Shown here: positions 34,959-44,088 of the stretch, one piece after another
Layout of the letters: each line of letters starts with the position of its first letter
Numbering within the stretch: position 1 is the stretch's first letter
Assembly: GCF_000725495.1 (NCBI RefSeq)
Contig: NZ_KL647039.1
Span: 1 to 64,000, forward strand
Reading direction: 5' to 3'
Source: Streptomyces aureus
Lineage (GTDB): Bacteria > Actinomycetota > Actinomycetes > Streptomycetales > Streptomycetaceae
Length of the DNA stretch: 64,000 bases
Notes under the pieces: model-generated
Database searches by the model: none
What the model saw: the letters and a program-made list of their open reading frames with translations, nothing else
Told to the model about the DNA's origin: nothing
Program-made: the position numbers and the translations under genes

Positions 34959-35549
34959 CTGACGTCTCCCCGTCTCCCACGCCTCCCCGGCCAGGTCGCC
35001 CTCCCTGAACAGAAGAGCGCGGTACCGTCCCCGGTCCGCCTCGACGGGTTCAACTCCGCACCCGCCGGAGAGGTCACCCGTGCCCTGCTCACCTGCTGCC
35101 ACAGCCGGCGCTGGGTCCACCGTCTGGCCGACCACCGCCCCTACCCCGACCTCGGCTCCCTGCTGGCCGCGGCCGACGAGGCGGCGTACGACCTGACCCC
35201 CGCCGACCTGGCCGAAGCCCTGGCCGGCGAATCGCTCACGCCGCTCCCGGACGGCGCGTACTCCGCCGCCCACACCGCGCTCAGCGCCGCGCACGCCGCG
35301 TACGAGAGCAGATTCGGACATGTCTTCGTCATCTGTCTGGACGAATTCTCCCCCGGCGAGGCCCTCGACCAGGTACTCGTCGGAATCCGGTCGCGCCTGG
35401 CGAACGACCCCGAGGAGGAGCGGGTCGTCACCGCCGACGAGCTGCGCCGACTGGCCCGCGGGCGGCTGACGCGCCTCGTCCGTCAGTTCGCCCACGAGCG
35501 CGAAACGCCGATATTCGGCGTCCGGAATAGCCCGAACGTGCCTGATTGA
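34959..35549 (+). CDS. OHCU-decarboxylase-family protein with probable CTG start
   Basis: 196 residues. The frame is uninterrupted from well upstream to TGA at 35547, but no ATG, GTG or TTG precedes the conserved part. A CTG at 34959 has GAGGA exactly six bases upstream and begins LTSPRLPRLPGQ, so it is my start. The fold of 2-oxo-4-hydroxy-4-carboxy-5-ureidoimidazoline decarboxylase (urate pathway) shows in FNSAPAGEVTRALLTCC, YESRFGHVFVICLDEFSPGE and RSRLANDPEEER. The usual catalytic His in an HPxIG-type motif is not found (GESLTP in that place). It precedes sdhC on the same strand. A non-enzymatic or altered role is possible. Confidence 0.7.
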   Translation: MTSPRLPRLPGQVALPEQKSAVPSPVRLDGFNSAPAGEVTRALLTCCHSRRWVHRLADHRPYPDLGSLLAAADEAAYDLTPADLAEALAGESLTPLPDGAYSAAHTALSAAHAAYESRFGHVFVICLDEFSPGEALDQVLVGIRSRLANDPEEERVVTADELRRLARGRLTRLVRQFAHERETPIFGVRNSPNVPD

Positions 35550-35604
35550 TTGCCAGTTTGATCACATTGATAGGGCCGCTGTAAGCGTTCCGACAACACG
35601 TCGC

Positions 35605-35610
35605 TACGAT
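35605..35610 (+). promoter_or_regulatory. Candidate -10 element of the sdh operon
   Basis: TACGAT in the 148-bp gap before sdhC, leaving a leader of about 80 nt. No matching -35 is evident. No Rex-type TTGTG-N6-CACAA site is present. Confidence 0.35.
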
Positions 35611-35697
35611 GGCCGGGGCCGGTGGACCGTACCCGGCCGGGCCCGACCGACAGAGAAGCCGGCGCGGCCCCAATCCCCGCTCCCGGAGGGTTCTTCC

Positions 35698-36078
35698 GTG
35701 CCGGCTGGAACGCTGTACCGCGGCCGGGAAGGAATGTGGTCCTGGGTGGCTCATCGAGTCACCGGCGTCCTCATCTTCTTCTTCCTGTTCGTACACGTGC
35801 TGGACACCGCTCTCGTCCGTGTCTCCCCCGAGGACTACGACAAGGTCGTAGCCACGTACAAGACGCCGATCGTCGCGCTGCTGGAGTACGGCCTCGTGGC
35901 CGCCATTCTCTTCCACGCGCTCAACGGTCTGCGTGTCATCGCCGTCGACTTCTGGTCCAAGGGCCCGCGCTACCAGAAGCAGATGCTCTGGTCCGTCGTC
36001 GGTATCTGGGTCGTGCTGATGTTCGGGGCGCTGTACCCCGTCCTCGGTCACGCATTCCGCGAAGTGTTCGGGAGCTGA
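35698..36078 (+). CDS. sdhC: Succinate dehydrogenase cytochrome b556 subunit
   Basis: 126 residues from GTG, with GGAGG nine bases upstream. Three membrane helices carry WSWVAHRVTGVLIFFFLFVH (quinone-site Ser/Arg and a His) and LFHALNGLRVIAVDFW (the second heme His), as in actinobacterial SdhC. It anchors the SdhAB head to the membrane and passes electrons to menaquinone. First gene of sdhCDAB. Confidence 0.95.
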   Translation: MPAGTLYRGREGMWSWVAHRVTGVLIFFFLFVHVLDTALVRVSPEDYDKVVATYKTPIVALLEYGLVAAILFHALNGLRVIAVDFWSKGPRYQKQMLWSVVGIWVVLMFGALYPVLGHAFREVFGS

Positions 36079-36083
36079 CGCAG

Positions 36084-36575
36084 ATGTCCACTACTGACAC
36101 CGCCGCTTCCGGCATCGGCCCCGTCGAAGGCTCCGGCTCGTTCTCGGCCTACGGCGTCGACAACCCGGCCCCCCTCATCGAGGCCCCGCGCAAGCGCACC
36201 AAGAAGACGCCCAAGTCGACCCGCGGCAACTTCGAGATGTACGGCTGGCTCTTCATGCGCCTGTCCGGCATCGTCCTGGTCGTCCTGGTCCTCGGCCACC
36301 TGCTGATCCAGCTCGTCCTCGACGGCGGCGTCTCCAAGATCGGCTTCGCCTTCGTGGCGGGCCGCTGGGCGAGCCCCTGGTGGCAGGCCTGGGACCTCGC
36401 GATGCTGTGGCTCGCCATGCTGCACGGCTCCAACGGCCTGCGTACCGTCATCAACGACTACGCGGAGCGCACCACGACGCGCCTGTGGCTGAAGGGCCTG
36501 CTGTACACCGCCACGGTGTTCACGATCCTGCTGGGCACGCTGGTGATCTTCACCTTCGACCCGAACATCCGCTAG
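36084..36575 (+). CDS. sdhD: Succinate dehydrogenase hydrophobic anchor subunit
   Basis: 163 residues, five bp after sdhC. A basic N-terminal extension (about 1-50, with [11 protein letters not shown]) precedes three helices containing [19 protein letters not shown] and [19 protein letters not shown], whose His residues are candidate heme ligands. It forms the membrane domain of complex II with SdhC. Confidence 0.95.
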   Translation: MSTTDTAASGIGPVEGSGSFSAYGVDNPAPLIEAPRKRTKKTPKSTRGNFEMYGWLFMRLSGIVLVVLVLGHLLIQLVLDGGVSKIGFAFVAGRWASPWWQAWDLAMLWLAMLHGSNGLRTVINDYAERTTTRLWLKGLLYTATVFTILLGTLVIFTFDPNIR

Positions 36576-36598
36576 GCACGGGGCTGAGGCAACCACTG

Positions 36599-38353
36599 AT
36601 GAAGATCCACAAGTACGACACCGTCATCGTCGGCGCCGGCGGCGCGGGCATGCGCGCCGCCATCGAGGCGACGAAGCGCAGCCGCACCGCCGTGCTGACG
36701 AAGCTCTACCCCACCCGCTCCCACACGGGCGCGGCGCAGGGCGGCATGGCCGCCGCGCTCGCCAACGTGGAGGAGGACAACTGGGAGTGGCACACCTTCG
36801 ACACGGTCAAGGGCGGTGACTACCTGGTCGACCAGGACGCCGCCGAGATCCTGGCGAAGGAGGCCATCGACTCGGTCCTCGACCTGGAGAAGATGGGCCT
36901 GCCGTTCAACCGGACGCCCGACGGGACGATCGACCAGCGCCGCTTCGGCGGTCACTCCCGCAACCACGGCGAGGCCCCGGTCCGCCGGTCCTGCTACGCC
37001 GCGGACCGCACCGGTCACATGATCCTCCAGACGCTGTACCAGAACTGCGTCAAGGAGGGCGTGGAGTTCTTCAACGAGTTCTACGTCCTCGACCAGCTCA
37101 TCACCGAGGTCGACGGCGTCAAGCACTCGGCGGGCGTCGTCGCCTACGAGCTCGCGACCGGCGAGATCCACGTCTTCCAGGCGAAGGCCGTGATCTACGC
37201 GTCCGGCGGCACCGGCAAGTTCTTCAAGGTGACCTCCAACGCGCACACCCTCACGGGTGACGGCCAGGCGGCCGTCTACCGTCGCGGGCTGCCGCTGGAG
37301 GACATGGAGTTCTTCCAATTCCACCCGACCGGCATCTGGCGCATGGGCATCCTGCTGACGGAGGGCGCCCGCGGTGAGGGCGGCATCCTCCGCAACAAGG
37401 ACGGCGAGCGCTTCATGGAGAAGTACGCGCCGGTCATGAAGGACCTCGCGTCCCGTGACGTCGTGTCCCGCTCCATCTACACGGAGATCCGTGAGGGCCG
37501 CGGCTGCGGTCCCGAGGGCGACCACGTCTACCTCGACCTGACGCACCTCCCGCCGGAGCAGCTGGACGCCAAGCTGCCCGACATCACGGAGTTCGCGCGG
37601 ACCTACCTCGGCATCGAGCCCTACACGGACCCGATCCCGATCCAGCCCACCGCGCACTACGCCATGGGCGGCATCCCGACGAACGTCGAGGGTGAGGTCC
37701 TCTCGGACAACACCACCGTCGTCCCGGGCCTGTACGCCGCCGGTGAGGTCGCCTGTGTCTCCGTGCACGGCGCCAACCGTCTCGGCACGAACTCGCTCCT
37801 GGACATCAACGTCTTCGGACGCCGTGCGGGCATCGCGGCCGCGGAGTACTCGGCGAAGGCCGGCTACGTGGAGCTGCCGGAGAACCCGGCCGAGCAGGTC
37901 GTGAACCAGGTCGAGCGGCTGCGCAACTCCACGGGCACCGAGCGGGTCGCCGCGATCCGCCTGGAGCTCCAGGAGTGCATGGACGCCAACGTGATGGTGT
38001 TCCGCACCGAGCAGACGATCAAGACGGCCGTGGAGAAGATCGCGGAGCTCCGCGAGCGCTACAAGAACGTCTCGGTCCAGGACAAGGGCAAGCGGTTCAA
38101 CACCGACCTGCTGGAGGCCATCGAGCTGGGCAACCTGCTCGACCTGGCCGAGGTCATGGCCGTGTCCGCGCTCGCCCGCAAGGAGTCGCGCGGCGGTCAC
38201 TACCGCGAGGACTACCCGAACCGCGACGACGTCAACTTCATGCGCCACACCATGGCGTACCGCGAGGTCGGCGAGGACGGCACCGAGTCCATCCGTCTCG
38301 ACTACAAGCCGGTCGTCCAGACCCGCTACCAGCCGATGGAGCGTAAGTACTGA
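36599..38353 (+). CDS. sdhA: Succinate dehydrogenase flavoprotein subunit
   Basis: 584 residues. An FAD-binding Rossmann motif ([15 protein letters not shown]), the covalent-flavin motif SHTGAAQGG with its His, [13 protein letters not shown] substrate loop (here [12 protein letters not shown]) and the capping-domain HPTG are all present. It oxidises succinate to fumarate on the cytoplasmic face. The stop overlaps the sdhB start (TGATG). Confidence 0.97.
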   Translation: MKIHKYDTVIVGAGGAGMRAAIEATKRSRTAVLTKLYPTRSHTGAAQGGMAAALANVEEDNWEWHTFDTVKGGDYLVDQDAAEILAKEAIDSVLDLEKMGLPFNRTPDGTIDQRRFGGHSRNHGEAPVRRSCYAADRTGHMILQTLYQNCVKEGVEFFNEFYVLDQLITEVDGVKHSAGVVAYELATGEIHVFQAKAVIYASGGTGKFFKVTSNAHTLTGDGQAAVYRRGLPLEDMEFFQFHPTGIWRMGILLTEGARGEGGILRNKDGERFMEKYAPVMKDLASRDVVSRSIYTEIREGRGCGPEGDHVYLDLTHLPPEQLDAKLPDITEFARTYLGIEPYTDPIPIQPTAHYAMGGIPTNVEGEVLSDNTTVVPGLYAAGEVACVSVHGANRLGTNSLLDINVFGRRAGIAAAEYSAKAGYVELPENPAEQVVNQVERLRNSTGTERVAAIRLELQECMDANVMVFRTEQTIKTAVEKIAELRERYKNVSVQDKGKRFNTDLLEAIELGNLLDLAEVMAVSALARKESRGGHYREDYPNRDDVNFMRHTMAYREVGEDGTESIRLDYKPVVQTRYQPMERKY

Positions 38354-39132
38354 TGGCTACTCCCACTCTGGACAAGGCGGACGCGGCCGGCGCACCCGAG
38401 CCCGGTTTCGCCGACTCCCCCTACATCACGGTCACGTTCCGCATCCGCCGGTTCAACCCGGAGGTCTCGGCGGAGTCGGTCTGGGAAGACTTCCAGCTGC
38501 AGATCGACCCCAAGGAGCGTGTCCTCGACGCGCTGCACAAGATCAAGTGGGACCAGGACGGCACGCTCACGTTCCGCCGCTCCTGTGCGCACGGCATCTG
38601 CGGGTCGGACGCCATGCGGATCAACGGCAAGAACCGTCTGGCCTGCAAGACGCTGATCAAGGACCTGAACCCCGCGAAGCCGATCACGGTCGAGGCCATC
38701 AAGGGCCTGACGGTGATGAAGGACCTCGTGGTCGACATGGACCCGTTCTTCCAGGCGTACCGCGACGTGATGCCCTTCCTCATCACGAAGGACACCAACG
38801 AGCCGACGCGCGAGCGTCTGCAGTCGGCCGAGGACCGCGAGCGGTTCGACGACACCACCAAGTGCATCCTGTGCGCGGCGTGCACGTCGTCCTGCCCGGT
38901 GTTCTGGAACGACGGCCAGTACTTCGGTCCGGCCGCGATCGTGAACGCCCACCGCTTCATCTTCGACTCGCGTGACGAGGCCGGGGAGCAGCGTCTGGAG
39001 ATCCTCAACGACAAGGACGGTGTGTGGCGCTGCCGCACGACGTTCAACTGCACGGACGCCTGCCCGCGCGGTATCGAGGTCACCAAGGCGATCCAGGAAG
39101 TCAAGCGCGCGCTGATCACGCGCCGCATCTGA
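38353..39132 (+). CDS. sdhB: Succinate dehydrogenase iron-sulfur subunit
   Basis: 259 residues. The [2Fe-2S] cluster motif (RRSCAHGICGSDAM, with a later Cys in RLACKT) and the two C-terminal motifs CILCAACTSSCPV and CTDACPRGIEV for the [4Fe-4S] and [3Fe-4S] clusters are complete. It carries electrons from SdhA to the SdhCD quinone site. Last gene of the operon, followed by a perfect hairpin. Confidence 0.97.
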   Translation: MATPTLDKADAAGAPEPGFADSPYITVTFRIRRFNPEVSAESVWEDFQLQIDPKERVLDALHKIKWDQDGTLTFRRSCAHGICGSDAMRINGKNRLACKTLIKDLNPAKPITVEAIKGLTVMKDLVVDMDPFFQAYRDVMPFLITKDTNEPTRERLQSAEDRERFDDTTKCILCAACTSSCPVFWNDGQYFGPAAIVNAHRFIFDSRDEAGEQRLEILNDKDGVWRCRTTFNCTDACPRGIEVTKAIQEVKRALITRRI

Positions 39133-39147
39133 CGCCTGCCGCCGTAC

Positions 39148-39187
39148 CCGAAGGGCCCCGCTCCTCTCCTGGAGCGGGGCCCTTCGG
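39148..39187. terminator. 17-bp perfect hairpin between sdhB and the convergent DUF4132 gene
   Basis: Arms 39148-39164 and 39171-39187 (CGAAGGGCCCCGCTCC core) are exact complements around six bases. Placed between converging genes, it can end transcription from both sides. Confidence 0.9.
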
Positions 39188-39240
39188 CGTGTCCGGCCGG
39201 CCCCGGGCCGGCGGGGTCCGCGCGGTCGGGGCGGGTGCGG

Positions 39241-41706
39241 TCAGAGCTGGCTGAGGATGGTCGGGTCCGTGATCTTCAGGTCGTCCGCGAGCAGCATGGC
39301 CTTGCTGAGGATCACGGCGAGCATCCGGTCGCCCTCGAAGGGCAGATAGCCGGCCTGGGGGCTCGTCGCGGCGGACTTCGGGACGATGCACAGGTACTGG
39401 TCGTTCGGGGTCATCAGGATGTTCCCCGAGCCCAGGTGGATCTTGTACGTGTGCCGCTCGCCCTTCACGTGCAGGAAGCGGCCCTCGAGCGTGCAGCGGT
39501 CGGCTATCGCGAGCCGGGGGACCAGCCGGTCGAGGAGGGCGCGGCGGGTCTGCGCGGTCTCGGTCAGCTCGCCGAAGCCGTACGACGTCCAGTACTCCTG
39601 GAAGCGGCCGCCGGGGCCGCCGTCCTGCCAGGCCGGGTCGTTGCCGACGCTGGCGACGCCGACGAACAGGTCGACGTCGCGCAGGACCTCGGACAGGACG
39701 ATCGGGGGGATCCCGGTCAGCGGCAGGGGCTCGACGGGGTTCTCGTCGGGGCCCAGCCACATGCGGTACTCCCCGCCGTAGCAGTGCGCGGAGTTCTCGG
39801 GGGCGTCGAGCGGGTAGAAGCGCACCTGGTCGGTGCGCAGCCGCAGATAGCTGCCGGACTCGGTGGTGTCCTCGCCGTACTCGCCGTCGCCGGTGATCCA
39901 GTACTCGGCGCGCAGCCCCCACTGGGGCAGTTCCCGGGTGGCCGGGGGCGCCTCGTCGTCGACGCACAGGCGGAGCTTGTTGCGCCAGCCGCGGACGGCG
40001 GCCAGGGAGTTGAACTGGTGCTGGCGCACGTAGTGGGCGGCGAAGCGGTTCGAGTACGTGCCGGTGGCGCGTTCGGCGTCGGTGAGGAGGTACACCTCGC
40101 GGTGGGCCTGCTTGAAGGGCTGGGTGATCCCGTGCCGCTCCAGCCAGTCCCGCCAGGCGACGACCTCCGCGGGCTCGCGGTCGACCGGGTGCCAGAGGGT
40201 GACCTCGGCGCCCGAGGTGACGGGGTCGTCGGTGAGGGTGCGCAGCTCGCCGTCGGCGAAGCCGGCCGGGGTGCCGTCGACCGTCCACAGCAGGCGGCGG
40301 GCGAGGGTGCCGACGAGCGGGTGGTCGAGGTAGCGCTCGCGCCAGGTGCCGTACGTCCAGGTGCGGCGGGCGAGGAACTGCCGGTCCAGGCGTTCGGTCC
40401 CTGCCGAGAGCATCTTGTCGATGTCCTTGACGGCGGCCTTGAGCTCCTTGAGCTCCTCGGCGTGGTCGCGCCGGACGGCGGCCGGCACGCTCTTGACGGG
40501 CTTGCCGCTGGCGTTGTGCCAGCTCAGCACGGCGCGGGAGCCCTGGACCTCCAGGAGCGCGGTGGTCTCGCCGAGTGCGTGGCGGGCCTGCCCGACGGCC
40601 GTGAGCCCGTAGGCGGGGACGGCCAGTTCCTCGATCTCCTCCCGGCTCATGCCGAGGGCGGTGGCCTTGGCCTCCAGGAAGCCGTCGATGAGCTTGGCGG
40701 TGGCCTTGTACGTCACCCGGGTGGCCAGCCGGGCCAGTTCGGCGAGGGCGGCCTCGCCCTCGACGCGGGCGAGCGCGACGACACCGGCGTTGGCGACCTT
40801 CGGGTTGCGCGGGCCGATCCCGGTGACCTTCTTCAGGGAGGTCTCGACGAGCGCCCCGAGGGCCCGGGCGGTGTCGGGGCGGGGCGGCAGCAGGGAGACC
40901 AGCCAGGCGAGGCCGCGCAGGGCGTTGGCGTTGTACGGGTCGTAGAGCTCGTTCACGTCGGCGCCGTAGGCCTGACCGGCCAGTTGGAAGGTCCGGGGGC
41001 GGCCGGCGAGGGCGAGCCAGGACACCGCGTGGGCGCGGACCCGCTCGGCGCCGAGGGTCTCGACGAGGGCGGCGGCCCTGGCTTCCCACTTGGCGGAGGG
41101 CTTGGCGGTGGTGGCCGTCAGCAGATGGGCGAGCAGGGCCTGCCCGTCGGGGGTGGAGGCGTCCCGCATGGCCTGTTCGGCCCATTCCTCACCGACGTTG
41201 AGGACGGGCTCCGTGGTCTTCTTCAGCAGGTCGGCGAAGACTCCGCGGCGGTAGGCGTCCATGCCGCTGCGGCGGAAGGCCGCGACGAGGGCGGGGTCCA
41301 GCGTCCGGCCGGCCGCCAGCTCGGCCTCGGCCAGGACGTCCAGCCGCGTCGCGTACCAGATGGTGTTCTGCCGGCCGAGTTCCGCGAGCTGGATCGCCCG
41401 CTCGTCGGCGAGCGGGTACTCGGGGAGGCCGTGGCAGACGGCGGCGAGCATGGTCAGCACGTGGTTGCGGGGTTCCGATCGGTTGCCGACCGTCGCGTAG
41501 CCCTCCGCCAGCGCGCCGGCCAGCCTCTCCCGCTGATCGGCGGGGAGTTCGCCCAGCAGGCCGAGGAGCTCTTCCCAACCACCGCCCCACTGGGCCGTCT
41601 TGACCAGCGAGGCCCGCAGGAGGTCGGTGGCGAGTCCCCCCATGTTGCCGTCGGCCGCGTTCGAACGGATCCATTCCAGAAGCTTCCTGGTGCTCGACAT
41701 CGTCAT
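39241..41706 (-). CDS. DUF4132 domain protein
   Basis: 821 residues if it begins at the ATG at 41706, which overlaps the upstream stop (ATGA); the ATG at 41700 has better ribosome-site spacing. The N-terminal two-thirds are helical, HEAT-like. The C-terminal part has the DUF4132 signature (GITQPFKQAHREVYLLTDAE, TYSNRFAAHYVRQHQFNSL, RGWRNKLRL) and ends with YKIHLGSGNILMTPNDQYL, a segment often found at the end of such proteins. The family relates to MolR-like proteins of unknown function and sometimes sits near AAA/MoxR systems, none of which is here. Confidence 0.75.
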   Translation of the reverse strand: MTMSSTRKLLEWIRSNAADGNMGGLATDLLRASLVKTAQWGGGWEELLGLLGELPADQRERLAGALAEGYATVGNRSEPRNHVLTMLAAVCHGLPEYPLADERAIQLAELGRQNTIWYATRLDVLAEAELAAGRTLDPALVAAFRRSGMDAYRRGVFADLLKKTTEPVLNVGEEWAEQAMRDASTPDGQALLAHLLTATTAKPSAKWEARAAALVETLGAERVRAHAVSWLALAGRPRTFQLAGQAYGADVNELYDPYNANALRGLAWLVSLLPPRPDTARALGALVETSLKKVTGIGPRNPKVANAGVVALARVEGEAALAELARLATRVTYKATAKLIDGFLEAKATALGMSREEIEELAVPAYGLTAVGQARHALGETTALLEVQGSRAVLSWHNASGKPVKSVPAAVRRDHAEELKELKAAVKDIDKMLSAGTERLDRQFLARRTWTYGTWRERYLDHPLVGTLARRLLWTVDGTPAGFADGELRTLTDDPVTSGAEVTLWHPVDREPAEVVAWRDWLERHGITQPFKQAHREVYLLTDAERATGTYSNRFAAHYVRQHQFNSLAAVRGWRNKLRLCVDDEAPPATRELPQWGLRAEYWITGDGEYGEDTTESGSYLRLRTDQVRFYPLDAPENSAHCYGGEYRMWLGPDENPVEPLPLTGIPPIVLSEVLRDVDLFVGVASVGNDPAWQDGGPGGRFQEYWTSYGFGELTETAQTRRALLDRLVPRLAIADRCTLEGRFLHVKGERHTYKIHLGSGNILMTPNDQYLCIVPKSAATSPQAGYLPFEGDRMLAVILSKAMLLADDLKITDPTILSQL

Positions 41707-42089
41707 CCCCCCACCAGCGCGACGAGCTTGAGGAAGGTGACCTCGGTGCCCAGGACCAGCTCGATCTCCTCGTCGAGGTCGGTGACCTGACGCTCCCCCA
41801 CGAGCACCAGGAAGCCGTTCCCCTCGAAGGCCCGGATCGCGAGGGCGCTCTGGGCCTCCGGGTCTATCCGGCGGGGCGTGCGCAGCGCGTAGCCGTTCAG
41901 CACCCGTTCGGTGTTCTCGGGCTGCACGAGCCCCTGGAACACCGGCGGCGTGCTCGCGTTGTACTCGGCGACCTCCTGGAAGACCCGTCGCCGGATCAGC
42001 TCGCGCACCGCGAGCCGCTCCTCGGCGATCTCGATCCCCCAGCCGGTGCCCCGCCTCCCACTGGTCGTCTCGTCGACGAACGTCACCAT
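41703..42089 (-). CDS. Small conserved partner of the DUF4132 protein
   Basis: 128 residues from the ATG at 42089 (start not certain). It is soluble and acidic. The sequence VTFVDETTSGRRGTGWGIEI and ERLAVRELIRRRVFQEVAEY has no motif I can assign. The four-base overlap with the DUF4132 gene indicates joint translation and probably a joint function. Confidence 0.65.
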   Translation of the reverse strand: MVTFVDETTSGRRGTGWGIEIAEERLAVRELIRRRVFQEVAEYNASTPPVFQGLVQPENTERVLNGYALRTPRRIDPEAQSALAIRAFEGNGFLVLVGERQVTDLDEEIELVLGTEVTFLKLVALVGG

Positions 42090-42153
42090 TCCCATGCCGA
42101 CGAACAGTACGAGCCCCCACTGACAACCGGTCATCGGGTCCCCCGGATCCGAC

Positions 42154-42182
42154 TTGAACATGTTCAAAAGGAGGTCTACATT
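42154..42182 (+). promoter_or_regulatory. TTGAAC-17-TACATT promoter overlapped by a palindrome
   Basis: TTGAAC (42154-42159), a 17-bp spacer and TACATT (42177-42182) form a good vegetative promoter 44 bp before the membrane-protein gene. The -35 is half of the perfect palindrome TTGAACATGTTCAA (42154-42167). Confidence 0.7.
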
Positions 42183-42198
42183 CATTCCAGACAGCGTT

Positions 42199-42212
42199 TT
42201 GAACGCGTTCAA
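42199..42212. promoter_or_regulatory. Second operator palindrome TTGAACGCGTTCAA
   Basis: A perfect 14-bp palindrome 45 bp centre to centre from the one at 42154-42167, with identical outer half-sites (TTGAAC/GTTCAA). It lies between the promoter and the first gene. The TetR protein encoded two genes downstream is the natural candidate ligand. Confidence 0.75.
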
Positions 42213-42226
42213 GAAGGGGTGGGGAC

Positions 42227-42634
42227 ATGGACCTCACAGTCGTCGCGTACGTCATCTACCTGGTGGTCAGCATCGCGTTGACGGTCTGGGTGGCGCGCAC
42301 GCTGAGTCACAACGGGCGGATCTTCCTGTCGGACGTCCTGCACGGTGACGAGAGGCTCGCCGACGCCGTCAACCGGCTGCTCGTGGTGGGCTTCTACCTC
42401 GTCAACCTGGGCTTCGTCGCGCTCTATCTGCACCAGAGCGACGAGATCACCGACGCCCGGGGGATCTTCGAGGCCCTGTCGACCAAGCTGGGCGTCGTCC
42501 TGCTGGTGCTCGGCGTCATGCACCTGGCCAACGTCTACGTGCTCAACCGGATCCGGCGGCGGGGCGTCATGGAGCGTGAGCAGGTCCCGCCGGTGCGGCC
42601 GACGGACTGGGCCGCCCCCACGGCCGGGGCGTGA
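42227..42634 (+). CDS. Small integral membrane protein of a TetR-controlled operon
   Basis: 135 residues, three to four membrane helices (VVAYVIYLVVSIALTVWVA; LLVVGFYLVNLGFVALYL; LGVVLLVLGVMHLANVYVL) and a soluble C-terminal tail. GGGGTGGGG precedes the ATG. No catalytic motif is seen. Its stop overlaps the DCC protein gene (GTGA), so both products probably act together, perhaps in membrane redox or lipid homeostasis (inference). Confidence 0.8.
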   Translation: MDLTVVAYVIYLVVSIALTVWVARTLSHNGRIFLSDVLHGDERLADAVNRLLVVGFYLVNLGFVALYLHQSDEITDARGIFEALSTKLGVVLLVLGVMHLANVYVLNRIRRRGVMEREQVPPVRPTDWAAPTAGA

Positions 42635-43155
42635 GCGCGGTGACCGGGGCACCGGCCACCGGGGACCGGGACGCGGCGAGCGTCCCGGTCCTCGGGCTCA
42701 CCGTCCTCTACGACCCGCGCTGCTCGCTGTGCGCCTTCCTGAAGAAGTGGCTCGCCGGACAGGCCCAGCTCGTGCCGCTGCGGTTCGTCCCGGCCGGCTC
42801 CGAGGAGGCCCTGCGGCGCTGCCCCCGGCTCGACCACCGCGCCACGATGGACGAGATCACCGTCGTCGGGGACGCCGGGCAGGTCTACCAGGGGTCCGCC
42901 GCCTGGATCGTCACCCTCTGGGCGCTGCGCGAGTACCGGGCGCTGGCCCACCGGCTGAGCACGCCCGCGGGCGCGCGCCTGGCCCGGGGCGCGACCCTCG
43001 CGGCCGCCAAGTGGCGCGAGGCGCAGGCACGGCGGCGGTGGGGCGGCGGCTCGTACGAGTGGGGCGACGGCTGGAGCTACGACCCGGTCGCCGGATGGAC
43101 CTTCACGCCGCCCGCCTGTGACGGCGGCGGGTGCCCGGCCGTTCCCAGTCGTTAG
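42631..43155 (+). CDS. DCC family thiol-disulfide oxidoreductase-like protein
   Basis: 174 residues from a GTG overlapping the previous stop. The DCC motif DxxCxxC is present as YDPRCSLCAFLKKW (about residues 28-40) in a thioredoxin-like context (VLGLTVLYDPRC; LVPLRFVPAGSEE). A positively charged linker and a Trp/Gly-rich tail (WGDGWSYDPVAGW) follow. The family is predicted to be redox-active. Middle gene of a three-gene set ending in a TetR regulator. Confidence 0.8.
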   Translation: MSAVTGAPATGDRDAASVPVLGLTVLYDPRCSLCAFLKKWLAGQAQLVPLRFVPAGSEEALRRCPRLDHRATMDEITVVGDAGQVYQGSAAWIVTLWALREYRALAHRLSTPAGARLARGATLAAAKWREAQARRRWGGGSYEWGDGWSYDPVAGWTFTPPACDGGGCPAVPSR

Positions 43156-43158
43156 GCT
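43153..43158 (+). promoter_or_regulatory. Candidate leaderless -10 of the TetR gene
   Basis: TAGGCT overlaps the stop codon of the DCC gene and ends six bases before the GTG of the regulator, which lacks a ribosome site. This suggests a separate leaderless transcript for the regulator. Confidence 0.4.
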
Positions 43159-43164
43159 CGTCCC

Positions 43165-43980
43165 GTGCCAGCACCGACAGACAGCCCCGGCCCCAGCAGG
43201 TCCTCCGCGGCCCCCGAGCCCGCCAAGTCCCCGGAGAAGGAGGCGAAGGGCCCGGCGAAGAGCGAACAGACCCGGGCCCTGATCCTGGAGACCGCGATGC
43301 GGCTCTTCCAGGAACGGGGGTACGACAAGACGACGATGCGGGCCATCGCCCAGGAGGCGGGCGTCTCCGTCGGCAACGCGTACTACTACTTCGCCGGCAA
43401 GGAGCACCTGATCCAGGGCTTCTACGACCGGATCGCCGCCGAGCACCAGGAGGCGGTCCGGGACGTACTGGCCCGCGAGACGGACCTGGAGGCCCGGCTG
43501 GGCGGGGTGCTGAAGGTGTGGCTGGACATCGCCACGCCGTACCACGAGTTCGCCGTGCAGTTCTTCAAGAACGCCGCCGACCCGGACAGTCCACTCAGCC
43601 CCTTCTCCCCCGAGTCCGAGCACGCGCGCTTGGAGGCGATCAGCGTGCACAAGGAGGTGCTGGCCGGGGCGAAGACCAAGGTCCCGGAGGAACTGCGCGA
43701 GGTGCTGCCCGAGCTGATGTGGCTCTCGCAGATGGGGCTCGTCCTGTACTGGGTGTTCGACCGGACCGAGAGCCGCGAGCGCAGCTACCGGCTCGCCGAG
43801 CGCGGCGCCCGGCTCACCGCGCGCGGGGTCTCGCTGGCCCGCTTCCGGCTGCTGCGTCCCCTCGTCCACGAGGTGCACGAGCTGTTCACGGACTTCCTGC
43901 CGGGGATGACGAAGGCCCTGCCCGACCCGGCGAAGAAGTCGGAACAGGGCCCGTCACGGACGGCCGGGACGACGGACTGA
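43165..43980 (+). CDS. TetR family regulator
   Basis: 271 residues from GTG. A Pro/Ala/Lys-rich N-terminal tail of about 30 residues precedes a standard TetR HTH (TRALILETAMRLFQERGYDK, TTMRAIAQEAGVSVGNAYYY, FAGKEHLIQGFYDR). The long C-terminal domain is all-helical. The paired TTGAAC-N2-GTTCAA palindromes upstream of the two preceding genes are its likely operators. The gene is convergent with an MMPL transporter and might regulate it too, but no palindrome of this type lies before that gene. Confidence 0.9.
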   Translation: MPAPTDSPGPSRSSAAPEPAKSPEKEAKGPAKSEQTRALILETAMRLFQERGYDKTTMRAIAQEAGVSVGNAYYYFAGKEHLIQGFYDRIAAEHQEAVRDVLARETDLEARLGGVLKVWLDIATPYHEFAVQFFKNAADPDSPLSPFSPESEHARLEAISVHKEVLAGAKTKVPEELREVLPELMWLSQMGLVLYWVFDRTESRERSYRLAERGARLTARGVSLARFRLLRPLVHEVHELFTDFLPGMTKALPDPAKKSEQGPSRTAGTTD

Positions 43981-44042
43981 GGGGCGCACACCACGACGGG
44001 CCGAGGAGTGCGGACCTCGACGGGCTGAGGGGCGCCCGCCGT
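43971..44042. repeat. 24-bp tandem repeat spanning the TetR stop codon
   Basis: Three units begin GACGGACTGAGGGG, GACGGGCCGAGGAG and GACGGGCTGAGGGG at 43971, 43995 and 44019. The TGA of the regulator gene is inside unit 1. Confidence 0.7.
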
Positions 44043-44054
44043 GGCGGGCACCCC
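44029..44054. terminator. 12-bp hairpin between convergent TetR and MMPL genes
   Basis: GGGGCGCCCGCC pairs with GGCGGGCACCCC (one wobble pair) around a very short loop. It ends 35 bp before the MMPL stop. Confidence 0.6.
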
Positions 44055-44088
44055 CCGTCGCACCGGAACGATCCGGCGCCGCGCGGCC

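Noticed and set aside
35550..35697. Rex-type redox operator upstream of sdhC
   Set aside because: No TTGTG-N6-CACAA-like palindrome was found; only a short TGATCA palindrome is present.
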